A stretch of 64,000 nucleotides of DNA from Pseudarthrobacter sp. fls2-241-R2A-127 (GTDB lineage: Bacteria > Actinomycetota > Actinomycetes > Actinomycetales > Micrococcaceae), in NCBI RefSeq assembly GCF_030209355.1, contig NZ_JARVSF010000012.1, forward strand, positions 1 to 64,000. The letters are read 5' to 3'. The translations under genes were made by a program, and so were the position numbers. Under the pieces are notes generated by a model that saw only the letters and a list, made by a program, of their open reading frames with translations, searched no databases and had not been told where the DNA came from. Shown here piece after piece: positions 34,229 to 42,874 of the stretch (the stretch's first letter is position 1; each line of letters starts with the position of its first letter).

Positions 34229-35145
34229 TGACGGTTCCCTCCTGCCGGTGCCGGCGTCGTCGCCCGTTTTCCCGCCCCGCTGCGGGCCACAGGCCGGCCG
34301 TAGGCGAGCGCCACCACCGCCACGGCGACGGCCACCAGCACCAGCGACAGGGCGACGGCGGCGTCCGGGTCGGTTTCGCGCTGCAGGTAGATCTCCAGCG
34401 GCAGGGTGCGGGTGACCCCCTGCAGGCTGCCGGCGAACGTCAGCGTGGCACCGAACTCGCCCAGGCTGCGGGCGAAGGACAGGACTACGCCGGACGCCAG
34501 TCCGGGCAGGACCAGGGGAAGCGTGACCCGCCGGAAGACGGTGCCCGGGCGTGCGCCCAGGGTTGCTGCCACCGCCTCGTAACGGGAGCCCGAGGTCCGC
34601 AGGGCACCCTCCAGGCTGACCACCAGGAACGGCAGCGCCACAAACGTCTGCGCCAGCACCACAGCGGTGGTGGAGAAGGCGATCCTCAGGCCGAGCACCT
34701 CCAGGGTTTGCCCCAGCAGGCCTTGGCGGCCAAACGTGTAGAGCAGCGCGATGCCGCCCACCACGGGGGGAAGGACCAGCGGCAGGAGCACCAGCGAACG
34801 CAGCAGGCCCTGCAGCCGGAAGGTATCCCGGGCGAGGACCAGCGCAAGGGGGACGCCCAGCACAATGCACAGCACGGTGCTCGCCGCGGAAGTCCGCAGG
34901 CTCAGGCCCAGCGCCGTCAGCGACGATTCCGAGGTCACGAGCGGGATGAACTGCGCCCAGTCCACCCGGAGCACCATGGCAAGCAGCGGGAGGACCACCA
35001 CGACGGCGGCGACAACCGCCAGGGCGCGCACCCAGCCGGGAACGCCGGAATAGCCTTGCCCGACCACCTTGGCACCTTTCGTGTTTACCTGGCTCATTGG
35101 CTTTCGGGGACCTGCCTGAGCTTGGACAATTGGGCCGCCCGGCAT
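34225..35145 (-). CDS. modB: Molybdate ABC transporter, permease
   Basis: A 306-residue inner-membrane permease with about six hydrophobic segments after residue 40. The EAA loop reads [20 protein letters not shown], and the ModB-type end [17 protein letters not shown] follows. The first ATG (35145) overlaps the modA stop by one base (TAATG); a second ATG at 35097 would remove 16 residues and is also possible. The Ala/Gly-rich C-terminus is variable. Confidence 0.92.
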   Translation of the reverse strand: MPGGPIVQAQAGPRKPMSQVNTKGAKVVGQGYSGVPGWVRALAVVAAVVVVLPLLAMVLRVDWAQFIPLVTSESSLTALGLSLRTSAASTVLCIVLGVPLALVLARDTFRLQGLLRSLVLLPLVLPPVVGGIALLYTFGRQGLLGQTLEVLGLRIAFSTTAVVLAQTFVALPFLVVSLEGALRTSGSRYEAVAATLGARPGTVFRRVTLPLVLPGLASGVVLSFARSLGEFGATLTFAGSLQGVTRTLPLEIYLQRETDPDAAVALSLVLVAVAVAVVALAYGRPVARSGAGKRATTPAPAGGNRQ

Positions 35146-35981
35146 TACTGTCCGCCGGGCCCGAATCCGGCAGAAGCGACGATCTTTTGCCCTTCAGCGC
35201 CGGTCACCAGGCTGATGAAGGCCTGCGCTGCGGCCTTGTTCCGGCCACTGGCCACGCCCGCGATGGGGTAGGTGTTGACGGCGCCCTGGGACTCAGGAAA
35301 TTCGATGCCGTCCACCTTGGCTCCGGCCGCCTTGACGTCCGTGCCATATACCAAACCGGCATCGGCCTCCCCCGACGTGACTTTGCCCAGGACGTCAGTC
35401 ACGGCGTTTTCCTCGCTGACGGGAGACAGCGCAATCCCGGCCGCGTCTGCCACTTTCGCCGCAGCCGCCCCGCACGGGACCTGCTTGGCGCAGACCACCA
35501 GCTTGACGCCCGGCCGTGCCAGGTCCTTCAGCGCCGAAATTCCCGCCGGGTTGCCCGGCGGAACGGCGATGGCAAGGGTGTTGGTGGCGAAATTGCGGGG
35601 CGTGCCGTCAGCGAGGCCGGCGTCCTGCAGTTTCTTCATGTTGGCCGTGTCCGCCGAGGCGAAAACATCAGCAGGCGCGCCCTGGTTGATCTGGCTGGCA
35701 AGGTCCGAGGAACCCGCGAAGCTCAAGGTGACCTTGGTTCCGGGGTTCTCCGTTTCGAAGGTGCGTGCCAGCTCGGTGAAGGTGCCCTTCAGGGAGGCTG
35801 CCGCGTAGACCGCGATGGTGCCTGATGGCGCACCTGAGCCGGGGGCCGGATCGGACGTGCTGACGGCGGCCGGGCCGCCCCCGGCGGCGCAGCCGGAGAG
35901 GACTGCCAGTAAAAGTGCCGCCAGCGGAAGGACGGCGGCCCGCACGGCGGCCGCGGCTGGGCGGACAGGTTGCTTGCTCAC
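35145..35981 (-). CDS. modA: Molybdate-binding lipoprotein
   Basis: A 278-residue extracellular binding protein anchored by lipid. Signal peptide ends with [12 protein letters not shown] (lipobox Cys about residue 30). The ModA fold shows [23 protein letters not shown] and [11 protein letters not shown], the loop that holds oxyanion. The GTG start at 35981 overlaps the regulator's stop (GTGA). Tungstate may bind equally well. Confidence 0.94.
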   Translation of the reverse strand: MSKQPVRPAAAAVRAAVLPLAALLLAVLSGCAAGGGPAAVSTSDPAPGSGAPSGTIAVYAAASLKGTFTELARTFETENPGTKVTLSFAGSSDLASQINQGAPADVFASADTANMKKLQDAGLADGTPRNFATNTLAIAVPPGNPAGISALKDLARPGVKLVVCAKQVPCGAAAAKVADAAGIALSPVSEENAVTDVLGKVTSGEADAGLVYGTDVKAAGAKVDGIEFPESQGAVNTYPIAGVASGRNKAAAQAFISLVTGAEGQKIVASAGFGPGGQ

Positions 35982-36388
35982 GCGGTGGGCCGGCCTTTCG
36001 GGGATTCGATGATGACTGTGGTTGCCTTGACCACTGCGGTGGCGACGGAACCCGGTTCCAGGCCCAGGTCCCGTACCGCCTCGCTGCTCATGAGGGATAC
36101 CACCCGGAACGGCCCGCACTGCAGCTCCACCTGGGCCATCACTTTGTCGGCGATGACGTTCGTGACCAGGCCGACGAACCGGTTGCGGGCAGAACTGCCG
36201 CCGCGTTGCGGATCATCCGGGAGCTGGGCCAGCTTCCGGGCGTGCGTGGCAAGTTCCAGTCCGTCGACGGCAAGCCGGCCCGAGTCGTCCCGGAATGGCG
36301 TGAGGGTTCCGTGGTCCGTCCACCGGCGGACGGTATCGTCGCTCACGCCCAGGAAACGGGCGGCTTCGGAAACGCGAATAAGGGCCAT
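35978..36388 (-). CDS. HTH-TOBE molybdate-responsive regulator
   Basis: A 136-residue fusion of an excisionase/MerR-like helix-turn-helix (VSEAARFLGVSDDTVRRWTD, about residues 6-25) and a TOBE/molbindin domain (NRFVGLVTNVIADKVMAQVE onward). The TOBE part binds molybdate in related proteins. It heads the mod operon and overlaps modA by four bases. It probably senses molybdate and controls its own operon through the repeat just upstream of its start. It differs from classical ModE, which has a different DNA-binding domain. Confidence 0.87.
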   Translation of the reverse strand: MALIRVSEAARFLGVSDDTVRRWTDHGTLTPFRDDSGRLAVDGLELATHARKLAQLPDDPQRGGSSARNRFVGLVTNVIADKVMAQVELQCGPFRVVSLMSSEAVRDLGLEPGSVATAVVKATTVIIESPKGRPTA

Positions 36389-36399
36389 GTCGCAATACT

Positions 36400-36416
36400 A
36401 ATCCGCAAATGCGATT
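36400..36416 (-). promoter_or_regulatory. Candidate operator of the mod operon
   Basis: AATCCGCA and TGCGATT form an inverted repeat with one extra base, centred 20 bases before the regulator start, with a further TATTGCGA half-site next to it. Position and symmetry suit autoregulation by the HTH-TOBE protein. Confidence 0.4.
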
Positions 36417-36505
36417 ACTTTGATGCCATCACAACGCACATGAGGAATTTGACCGCGGCGCCGGTCGCACGGCTAAGGGCCCGGCGGCAGCACTAGACTC
36501 CTTCC

Positions 36506-37375
36506 ATGGCCATCTACATTGACCCGCCATTGTGGCCTGCACACGGAACGCACTTCTCACACCTGGTCTCCGATACATCGCTGGAGGAGCTGCATGTGTT
36601 CGCGGCTGCGGCGGGGATTCCCGAGCGGGCGTTCGACGGCGACCACTACGACGTCCCGGAGCGCCGGTTCGATGAACTGGTGGCGGCGGGAGCGGTTCCG
36701 GTGGAAGCCCGGCTCCTGGTCCGCAAGCTGATCGCCAGCGGACTGCGGATACCGGCCCGCCGGCGGAACAAATCGTTGAAAGTTCCCCTGCTGAACCGCT
36801 GGGAAGCGATCATGCCCGGGCACGATGCCCTTTTCCTGGACCTGCTGGACCGCTGGAGCGAGCCCCACCGCCACTACCACAGCTGCACCCACCTGCTTTC
36901 CGTCCTGGAGGCGCTGGACCTGCTCACCGAACCGGCCGAGGCACCACGGACCGTGCTGCTGGCGGCGTGGTTCCACGACGCCGTCTACCGGGGCACGGCG
37001 GGCCAGGACGAGGAAGAATCCGCCCGTCTGGCCGAAGACCGGCTCACCGCGGCCGGCCTGCCCGAGGCGGATGTGGCAGAGGTGGTCCGGCTGGTCCTGT
37101 TGACATCCGACCACCGGCCCGAACCCGGTGACGACGACGGCGCCCTCCTCTCCGACGCGGACCTGTCCATCCTGGGCGGGGAACCGGAGGAGTACGCCCG
37201 CTACCTCGCGGCCGTCCGGAAGGACTACGCGCACATCGGCGATGCCGACTTCGCCGCCGGCCGGGCCGCCGTCGTGCGCCAACTCCTGGAACTGGACCCG
37301 CTCTTCCACCACCGCCGAGCCAAGGAACTGTGGCAGGCCGCCGCGCACCGCAACCTGAAAGGCGAACTGGCATGA
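36506..37375 (+). CDS. DUF4031 domain fused to HD-domain phosphohydrolase-like protein
   Basis: A 289-residue two-part protein. The first ~90 residues match DUF4031 (IYIDPPLWPAHGTHFSHLVS). The rest is an HD-type metal hydrolase-like domain with HYHSCTHLLSVL, AAWFHDAVY and LLTSDH, residues that would bind a metal ion. Function is unknown. TAGACT at 36494-36499, 6 bases before the ATG, suggests a leaderless mRNA. Its stop overlaps the start of the comB-like gene (ATGA), so the two likely act together. Confidence 0.83.
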   Translation: MAIYIDPPLWPAHGTHFSHLVSDTSLEELHVFAAAAGIPERAFDGDHYDVPERRFDELVAAGAVPVEARLLVRKLIASGLRIPARRRNKSLKVPLLNRWEAIMPGHDALFLDLLDRWSEPHRHYHSCTHLLSVLEALDLLTEPAEAPRTVLLAAWFHDAVYRGTAGQDEEESARLAEDRLTAAGLPEADVAEVVRLVLLTSDHRPEPGDDDGALLSDADLSILGGEPEEYARYLAAVRKDYAHIGDADFAAGRAAVVRQLLELDPLFHHRRAKELWQAAAHRNLKGELA

Positions 37376-38193
37376 ACGCTCCCCGTTCCACTCCGCGCCA
37401 CACCCACTCAGCAAACGCCGCGCACCGCCAACTCCCGTTCGAGGTGCGGCTTGACTGGGGACTGAACGGCGCCAGGACCGTCGCCCCCGGCGCGGACATC
37501 GCGGTGGTGGTGGACGTCCTGTCCTTCAGCACCTGCGTCAGCGTGGCACTGGACCGGAACGCGGAGGTCTTCCCCTTCCCGTGGCGGGACACCACGGCGG
37601 AAGACTTTGCCGCCCACCACCACGCCCAGCTGGCGGGCCCCCGCGACGGCGGCGGCCTGAGCCTCTCCCCGGCAAGCATCCGCGGCGCAGAAACGCTGGA
37701 ACGGATCGTCCTGCCGTCCCCCAACGGCTCTGAACTCTGCCAGGAGCTGGCAGGCGACGTTCCACTGGTGGCCTCGGTGTGCCTCCGCAACGCCGCCGCA
37801 ACGGCGGACTGGATCGCGGCCAACCTTCCCGGCGACGCTGTGGTGGCCGTGGTTGCGGCCGGCGAGCGCTGGCAGGACGGTACCTTCCGGGCCGCCGTGG
37901 AAGACCAGATCGGGGCCGGTGCTTTCATCGCAGGGTTGGCAGCCGCCGGGAAGGGCGGCTATGAAGCCGGCGACGGCAGGCACGGCTATGCTCCGGAAGC
38001 CGTGGCGGCGATGGCCGTTTTCGAAGCCGCCGAGCCGCGCCTGCGCGAGGTGCTGTTGCGGTGCTCCAGCGGCCGCGAGCTGAGTGGCGCCGGCTACGCG
38101 GAGGACGTGGACATCGCGGCCGAACTGGACGGCAGCGGATCCGTGGCCATCCTGCAGGACGGCGTGTTCCGCCCGCTGCCGCCGGCGCGCTGA
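37372..38193 (+). CDS. 2-phosphosulfolactate phosphatase (ComB)-family protein
   Basis: A 273-residue member of the ComB phosphatase family. Blocks seen are VVVDVLSFSTCVSVAL (about residues 42-57), LPSPNGSELC and VAAGERWQDGTFRAAVED, which hold the metal and phosphate ligands in the family. True ComB makes sulfolactate for coenzyme M in archaea; bacterial relatives like this one have no settled substrate. It follows the DUF4031-HD gene with a 4-base overlap. Confidence 0.83.
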   Translation: MNAPRSTPRHTHSANAAHRQLPFEVRLDWGLNGARTVAPGADIAVVVDVLSFSTCVSVALDRNAEVFPFPWRDTTAEDFAAHHHAQLAGPRDGGGLSLSPASIRGAETLERIVLPSPNGSELCQELAGDVPLVASVCLRNAAATADWIAANLPGDAVVAVVAAGERWQDGTFRAAVEDQIGAGAFIAGLAAAGKGGYEAGDGRHGYAPEAVAAMAVFEAAEPRLREVLLRCSSGRELSGAGYAEDVDIAAELDGSGSVAILQDGVFRPLPPAR

Positions 38194-38196
38194 CCC

Positions 38197-38598
38197 TTAG
38201 CGGTAGTTGCTGGCAAACGGCCTGCTGGAAGGCACGATCTGCTTGCCCAGCGGCATCAGGGACACCGGGATCAGCTTGAGGTTGGCGATGGCCAGCGGGA
38301 TGCCCACAATGGTCATCGCCATGGCGAACGCCGTCAGCACGTGGCCAATGGCAATCCAGATGCCGGCAACAAGCAACCAGATCACGTTGCCCAGCAGCGA
38401 AAAGACACCATTGCCGCCGGGCCGGTCAACCACCATCCGGCCAAACGGCCAGAGCGTGTAGGCCGCGATCCGGAAGGACGCGATGCCCCACGGGATGGTG
38501 ACAATCAGCAGGCAGCAGACTACGCCCGCCAGGAAATAGCCCAGGGCAAGCCAGAAGCCGCCGAAAACAAGCCAGATGATGTTCAGAAGTGTCTTCAT
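38197..38598 (-). CDS. yccF: YccF family membrane protein
   Basis: A 133-residue inner-membrane protein with two similar halves, each with two hydrophobic segments (LLNIIWLVFGGFWLALGYFL and LLGNVIWLLVAGIWIAIGHV) followed by the motif IPWGIASF or IPLAIANL. Function is unknown. I prefer the ATG at 38598 over the open frame to 38628. It ends 3 bases from the convergent comB-like gene, with no room for a separate terminator. Confidence 0.88.
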   Translation of the reverse strand: MKTLLNIIWLVFGGFWLALGYFLAGVVCCLLIVTIPWGIASFRIAAYTLWPFGRMVVDRPGGNGVFSLLGNVIWLLVAGIWIAIGHVLTAFAMAMTIVGIPLAIANLKLIPVSLMPLGKQIVPSSRPFASNYR

Positions 38599-38668
38599 GA
38601 ACCCATTCTGCCCCCGCGCCTCCCGCAAGAAGGTAGGGGACTCCCCTGATCTTGCCCTGAGCGCAGCG

Positions 38669-39280
38669 CTATACCGCCGCTGTTGCCTTGGCGGCCTGCA
38701 CGAAGGCGCGGATCTTTGCCAGGTTCTTCACGCCGCGGGACACCTCGACGCCCGAGGAGACGTCCACGCCCCAGGCCTGGGCAGCGGCTGACGCCTGGCC
38801 CACGTTGGCCGCGTCCAGGCCGCCGGCAAGCAGCCAGTCCCGGCCCTGCAGCACCGGCAACGCCGCCACGGAGGCGTAGTCCCAGGACTCTCCCGAGCCC
38901 GGCGCCGCCGCATCAATCAGGAGCAGGTCCTCGCCCCAGTCTTCGAATTCATCCTCGGATGCACCCATGGTGATGGCCCGGACCAGCTTCATGCCGGCGT
39001 TATGCACCGTTGCCACGTCCGCCCGGGAACGGTCCCCGTGCAGCTGGATCCATTCAAGGCCCGCCGCCCGGGCGATGGCGACGGCGTCGACCACGGGTTC
39101 GTCGCGGAACACACCGATCGGGCGAACTCCAGCGGGCACCTCCGACAAGAGGGAGGCGGCCTGGGAGGGCGAGACAACCCGGGGGCTGGCGGTGAGTACG
39201 AAACCTACGGCGTCGGCCCCTGCTTCCACCGCCGCGCGGACCGATTCGGGCGTACTGAGACCACACACTTTGACGAACAT
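38669..39280 (-). CDS. trpF: Phosphoribosylanthranilate isomerase
   Basis: Tryptophan synthesis: Amadori rearrangement of phosphoribosylanthranilate. The 203-residue TIM barrel has the catalytic Cys in VKVCGLST, the block LEWIQLHGD, the phosphate-binding LLAGGLDAANV and the catalytic Asp in WGVDVSSGVE. No other trp gene is near, so it is a stand-alone unit, divergent from hutD across 115 bases. Confidence 0.93.
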   Translation of the reverse strand: MFVKVCGLSTPESVRAAVEAGADAVGFVLTASPRVVSPSQAASLLSEVPAGVRPIGVFRDEPVVDAVAIARAAGLEWIQLHGDRSRADVATVHNAGMKLVRAITMGASEDEFEDWGEDLLLIDAAAPGSGESWDYASVAALPVLQGRDWLLAGGLDAANVGQASAAAQAWGVDVSSGVEVSRGVKNLAKIRAFVQAAKATAAV

Positions 39281-39395
39281 TCCCGGCTCCTTCAGGCTGT
39301 TTTCGCGTTGACCCCCCGCAGGAGATTAGCAGGGACGGGGCGCACCTGCGATGCCGGACCACTCCGGGGCCGGGCAGGGGAACTAGGCTGGGCTC

Positions 39396-39974
39396 ATGCA
39401 GATCATCCGCTTCGCAGGGCTCAAGGCCGAACCATGGCGCAATGGGGGCGGGGTGACCAGGGAAATCGCCCGCCTGGATTCAGCCGAAGGCGGCTGGGAT
39501 TGGCGGGTGAGCATCGCGGACGTCACCAAGGCAGGCGACTTTTCCGGGTTCCCCGGCATGGAACGGGTCCTGACGGTCATCGACGGTGAACTGCTCCTGC
39601 TCACCGTCGACGGCGCGGAGCAACCAGTGGAGAAGTACCGTCCCTTCAGGTTCGACGGCGGGGCCGCCACCACGGGGTCGCTGCCCACCGGAGACATCCG
39701 GGACCTGAACGTCATCACCCGTTCCGCGGCCTACAAGGGGTACACCTCCATCATTGAGCTGTCCAAGAAGCGGTCCCACCCGGTCTTCGACGGACAATTG
39801 GCGGTGCTGCTGCAGGGCCAGGCTGTGGTCAGTGAAGGCGGACAGGCGGACGGCGAGCCGGTGGAACTGGGCCGCTACGACGCCGTGGCAGGCTCAGACG
39901 CCAACAGCCCCGCGATCCTGGGCCGCGGCTTCCTGGCAGTTGTATCGATCGACCCGCTGGAGTCCGCCTCGTAG
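39396..39974 (+). CDS. HutD/Ves family protein
   Basis: A 192-residue cupin-like protein. The family signature PWRNGGGVTREIA lies at residues 13-25, followed by WDWRVSIADV, FSGFPGMERVLTV and a final YDAVAGS block. HutD members are linked to histidine utilisation, possibly controlling flux, but no hut gene is present here. TAGGCT lies 6 bases before the ATG, suggesting a leaderless transcript. Confidence 0.88.
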   Translation: MQIIRFAGLKAEPWRNGGGVTREIARLDSAEGGWDWRVSIADVTKAGDFSGFPGMERVLTVIDGELLLLTVDGAEQPVEKYRPFRFDGGAATTGSLPTGDIRDLNVITRSAAYKGYTSIIELSKKRSHPVFDGQLAVLLQGQAVVSEGGQADGEPVELGRYDAVAGSDANSPAILGRGFLAVVSIDPLESAS

Positions 39975-40063
39975 CAGCGCGTGTGGTGAGGTTGGGCACC
40001 ATCGGTGGCCGCCCGGCGTCGTGCGTTGTTACGCTGGAATCCAAGGCTCCGCCCCTCGAGCCT

Positions 40064-40104
40064 CCGGACGACGGTTCAGTACCCGGCACGCGACAAGACT
40101 GGCC
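40064..40104 (+). promoter_or_regulatory. Guanidine-III riboswitch
   Basis: A 41-base element with the features of the ykkC-III class: CCGGACGA, then GTACCCGG closing the first helix (CCGG/CCGG), then CGACAAGACTGG closing a second, interleaved helix (TTCAGT pairs with ACTGG) to give a pseudoknot. The invariant ACGA, GTACCCGG and GACAAGAC strings are all present and the second helix varies in a paired way. It ends directly against AAAGGA, the ribosome-binding site of the first SMR gene, so guanidine binding would control translation. Members of this class precede SMR exporters in actinobacteria. Confidence 0.87.
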
Positions 40105-40117
40105 AAAGGATCTGGTC

Positions 40118-40441
40118 ATGTCGTGGATAATTCTTCTTCTTTCCGGTGCGCTGGAGGCCGTCTGGGCAGCCGCCCTGCACCGATCCGCCCAGGTTTCCGG
40201 CCGCCGCCGCCTCGCGCCGGCGGCCCTGTTCCTGGTGGCCGTCGCGGCGAGCACCGGCGGGCTTGCCATCGCGATGCAGTCCATTCCCACCGGAACGGCG
40301 TATGCCGTATGGGTGGGGGTCGGCGTCGTCCTGACCTCCGCCTACGCAATGGCCGCCAAGGTTGAACGCCCGACGGCGGCCCGGCTGATGCTGCTGTCCG
40401 GCATCGCCGCCTGCGTGGTTGGCCTGAAGGTGGTGGCGTAA
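40118..40441 (+). CDS. SMR-family exporter, probable guanidinium transporter subunit 1
   Basis: A 107-residue four-helix protein. The essential Glu of the SMR family is in GALEAVWAA (Glu13). GTAYAVWVGVG in helix 3 is the dimer contact. ATG at 40118 has AAAGGA 7 bases upstream; the open frame from 39983 runs through the riboswitch. It is paired with a second SMR gene 2 bases later. Paired SMR genes act as heterodimers in known cases. The guanidine riboswitch argues for guanidinium export rather than drug efflux. Confidence 0.92.
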   Translation: MSWIILLLSGALEAVWAAALHRSAQVSGRRRLAPAALFLVAVAASTGGLAIAMQSIPTGTAYAVWVGVGVVLTSAYAMAAKVERPTAARLMLLSGIAACVVGLKVVA

Positions 40442-40443
40442 CG

Positions 40444-40806
40444 GTGAAACGTTCAGTTCCCTGGCTGGTACTGCTGGCCTCCGCCGTCCTGGAAGCTGTC
40501 TGGGCCACGGCCCTGGGCCTGTCCGACGGCTTCAGCAAGCCGCTTCCCACCGTTGTTTTCGCCGTCACGGCGGCCTTGAGCATGCTGGGCCTGGGCATGG
40601 CCATCCGGAGCATTCCGCTGGGCACGGCCTACGCGATCTGGGTGGGCATCGGCGCATCGTTGACGGTGGGCTGGGCGATGGCCACCGGCGTTGAGCCCTT
40701 CAGCCTCCTGAAGCTCCTGTTCATTGCCGGCATCGTGGGCTGCGCCGCTGGCCTGAAGGCGTTGCCGGCACCAAAAGATGCACCACGGGTCCGCAGCGGT
40801 GACTAG
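40444..40806 (+). CDS. SMR-family exporter, probable guanidinium transporter subunit 2
   Basis: A 120-residue four-helix SMR protein with the key Glu in SAVLEAVWATALG (Glu16) and GTAYAIWVGIGA in helix 3. GTG start is 2 bases after the first subunit's stop, so translation is coupled. It keeps Gdx-type residues such as the Trp after the Glu. The two chains differ enough to suggest opposite membrane orientations as a heterodimer; this is inferred. Confidence 0.92.
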   Translation: MKRSVPWLVLLASAVLEAVWATALGLSDGFSKPLPTVVFAVTAALSMLGLGMAIRSIPLGTAYAIWVGIGASLTVGWAMATGVEPFSLLKLLFIAGIVGCAAGLKALPAPKDAPRVRSGD

Positions 40807-40815
40807 GCTTTTGCC

Positions 40816-41442
40816 ATGCACTCCCCCGAGATCGCCGTGGCCGTGGATTCCCTGCGGCGCCGGCTGCTGCCCGGAACGCGGACCATCCTGGGCATAGCCG
40901 GGGCGCCCGGGTGCGGCAAGTCCACGTTTGCAGCCTGGCTGCAGGAGCAGTTCAGCCCGGGCACGTCGGTGGTGGTGCCGATGGACGGCTTCCACCTGGG
41001 CAACGCGATCATTGACGGGACCCCGCTCCGGCAGCGTAAAGGCGCCATGGATACGTTCGACGCCGGTGGCTACCTTTCGCTGCTGCGCCGCCTGACGCTC
41101 CGGGACGAGGCAGTGGTGTACGCGCCGGAGTTCCGCCGCAGCCTGGACGAGCCGGTGGCCGCCTCGATCGCCGTCCCGGCCGAGGTTCCGCTGGTGATCA
41201 CCGAGGGGAACTACCTGCTGGCGGACCAGGAACCGTGGAAGGAAGTGCGGGCGCAGCTGGACGAGGTCTGGTTCCTCGAAACCCCGCACGACCTCCGGCT
41301 GCAACGGCTGGTGGACCGGCACGTGTCGTTCGGAATGGACCGGGACGCAGCGGTTGCCTGGGCCACCGGACCCGATGAAGCCAATGCCCGGCTGATCCAG
41401 GCCGCCCGCCCGGCGGCGGACCGCGTCATACCCTGGCTGTAA
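40816..41442 (+). CDS. P-loop nucleoside/nucleotide kinase family protein
   Basis: A 208-residue kinase of the uridine kinase/pantothenate kinase-like group. Walker A is GIAGAPGCGKST (residues 26-37), followed by PMDGFHLGNAII, the substrate-site FDAGGYLSLLRRL, TEGNYLL and the lid RLVDRHVSFGM. The substrate is not known; related proteins are called fructose or uridine kinase-like by annotation only. TAGGCT ends 6 bases before the ATG, again a leaderless arrangement. Confidence 0.87.
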   Translation: MHSPEIAVAVDSLRRRLLPGTRTILGIAGAPGCGKSTFAAWLQEQFSPGTSVVVPMDGFHLGNAIIDGTPLRQRKGAMDTFDAGGYLSLLRRLTLRDEAVVYAPEFRRSLDEPVAASIAVPAEVPLVITEGNYLLADQEPWKEVRAQLDEVWFLETPHDLRLQRLVDRHVSFGMDRDAAVAWATGPDEANARLIQAARPAADRVIPWL

Positions 41443-41482
41443 ACGTCCCCCTTCCCCACCGCAGGAACCGAACAGGAGCACC

Positions 41483-42496
41483 ATGGCACATAACCCCACT
41501 GACCACGGCCGAAAGATCCGGCTCGGCGACGGCCTGGCCGTCAGCCCCCTGGGCTTCGGCGGGATGGCCCTCACGCCGGTCTACGGCGAGGTGGACCCTG
41601 CTGAGGCACTGCAGACCCTGCACCACGCCCTCGACGCCGGGGTCAGCTTCATCGACACGGCCGACATCTACGGCGGGGGCAGCAACGAGGAGCTCATTTC
41701 CCAGCTGCTCAAGGACCGGCGGGACGAAGTCCAGCTGGCCACCAAGTTCGCGCTGGTGGGCAACCCCGCGGACGGCTACACGGACATCAGGGGCGATGCG
41801 GAGTACGTTCGCCAGGCTGTGGACCGGAGCCTGCAGCGGCTGGGCACCGACGTCATCGATCTGTACTACATGCACCGCCGCGACCTCAGAGTCCCCATCG
41901 AGCAAACCGTGGGCGCCATGGCGGATCTGGTGAAGCAGGGCAAGGTCAAGCACCTGGGCCTGTCCGAGGTGACGGCGCAGGAACTCCGGGACGCATCCGC
42001 CGTCCACCCGATCTCCGCGGTCCAGAGCGAGTGGTCCATCTGGAGCCGGGATGTGGAGCGCAACGTGGTTCCCGCCGCAGCAGAGCTTGGGGTGGGTTTT
42101 GTCCCCTACTCCCCGCTGGGCCGTGGCTTCCTCACCGGCACCGTGGACACCTCAAGCCTGGGCGAAAATGACTTCCGCCGGAACATCCCGCGCTTCGCCA
42201 CGGATGCCGCCAGCGCCAACCAGGCGGTGGTGGATGCCATCAGGTCCGTGGCGGACCAGCTCAACGCCACACCGGCGCAGGTGGCCCTGGCCTGGCTGTT
42301 CGCACAGGGCAAGCGGCTCGGCCTGCCCGTCGTCCCCATCCCCGGCACCCGGAAGGCTGCCCGGATCGATGAAAACCTTGGCGCCCTCGCCCTGGACCTC
42401 ACCCCCGCGCACCTGGAGGTCCTCGCCGCGGCCTCGGACGCCGTCGTCGGGTCCCGCTCCGCTAACCCCGCCTGGGTGTCGGAAGGGCGCGAATAA
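41483..42496 (+). CDS. Aldo/keto reductase
   Basis: A 337-residue NADPH-dependent oxidoreductase with a TIM-barrel fold. The catalytic set is visible: Asp and Tyr in FIDTADIYGGG, Lys in LATKFAL and His in YYMHRRD. VVPIPGTRKAARIDENLGAL is the cofactor phosphate site. Typical of the YakC/pyridoxal reductase-like group. AGGAG is 4-5 bases before the ATG. Substrate unknown. Confidence 0.92.
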   Translation: MAHNPTDHGRKIRLGDGLAVSPLGFGGMALTPVYGEVDPAEALQTLHHALDAGVSFIDTADIYGGGSNEELISQLLKDRRDEVQLATKFALVGNPADGYTDIRGDAEYVRQAVDRSLQRLGTDVIDLYYMHRRDLRVPIEQTVGAMADLVKQGKVKHLGLSEVTAQELRDASAVHPISAVQSEWSIWSRDVERNVVPAAAELGVGFVPYSPLGRGFLTGTVDTSSLGENDFRRNIPRFATDAASANQAVVDAIRSVADQLNATPAQVALAWLFAQGKRLGLPVVPIPGTRKAARIDENLGALALDLTPAHLEVLAAASDAVVGSRSANPAWVSEGRE

Positions 42497-42550
42497 GGCC
42501 TTTTTGTTTCCAACCAAACCGTGCAATTGCCAGCAATTCTAAGGAGCCCC

Positions 42551-42853
42551 ATGCCTGCCATCGTCCACTTCGAAGTCCGGATCGACCCCGCCCGCCTCGA
42601 CGACGCCGCGAAGTACCTTTCCGAAACGCTCGCTGCCACCCGCGCCTGGCCCGGAAACCAGGGCATCGAGGCGCTGGTTGATGACGCGGACCCCTGCCAC
42701 ATCCTGGTGGTGGAAACGTGGGCCACCACGCAGGACCACGACGACTACGCGGCCTGGCGGACCACGCCGGAAGGCAAAAACGCGCTGCACGAAATACTGG
42801 CAGGCCCGCCGTCCAAGCAGGTCTACTCCACCACGTTGCCGCTGGCCCTGTAG
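42551..42853 (+). CDS. Antibiotic biosynthesis monooxygenase (ABM) domain protein
   Basis: A 100-residue dimeric ferredoxin-like fold protein with the ABM pattern: opening strand VHFEVRIDP, ATRAWPGNQGIEAL, ILVVETWATTQDHDDYAAW. Such small proteins act as cofactor-free oxygenases or quinol-related enzymes, or have unknown roles. ATG at 42551 has AAGGAG 4 bases upstream. It lies 54 bases after the aldo/keto reductase and may share its transcript. Confidence 0.85.
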   Translation: MPAIVHFEVRIDPARLDDAAKYLSETLAATRAWPGNQGIEALVDDADPCHILVVETWATTQDHDDYAAWRTTPEGKNALHEILAGPPSKQVYSTTLPLAL

Positions 42854-42874
42854 CCCGTCCCTAGACTGAAGCCC

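Noticed and set aside
33179..34870. One 563-residue fused ModBC protein
   Set aside because: The first part is an out-of-frame reading of modB. The ATPase starts at 34228 with the usual 4-base overlap.
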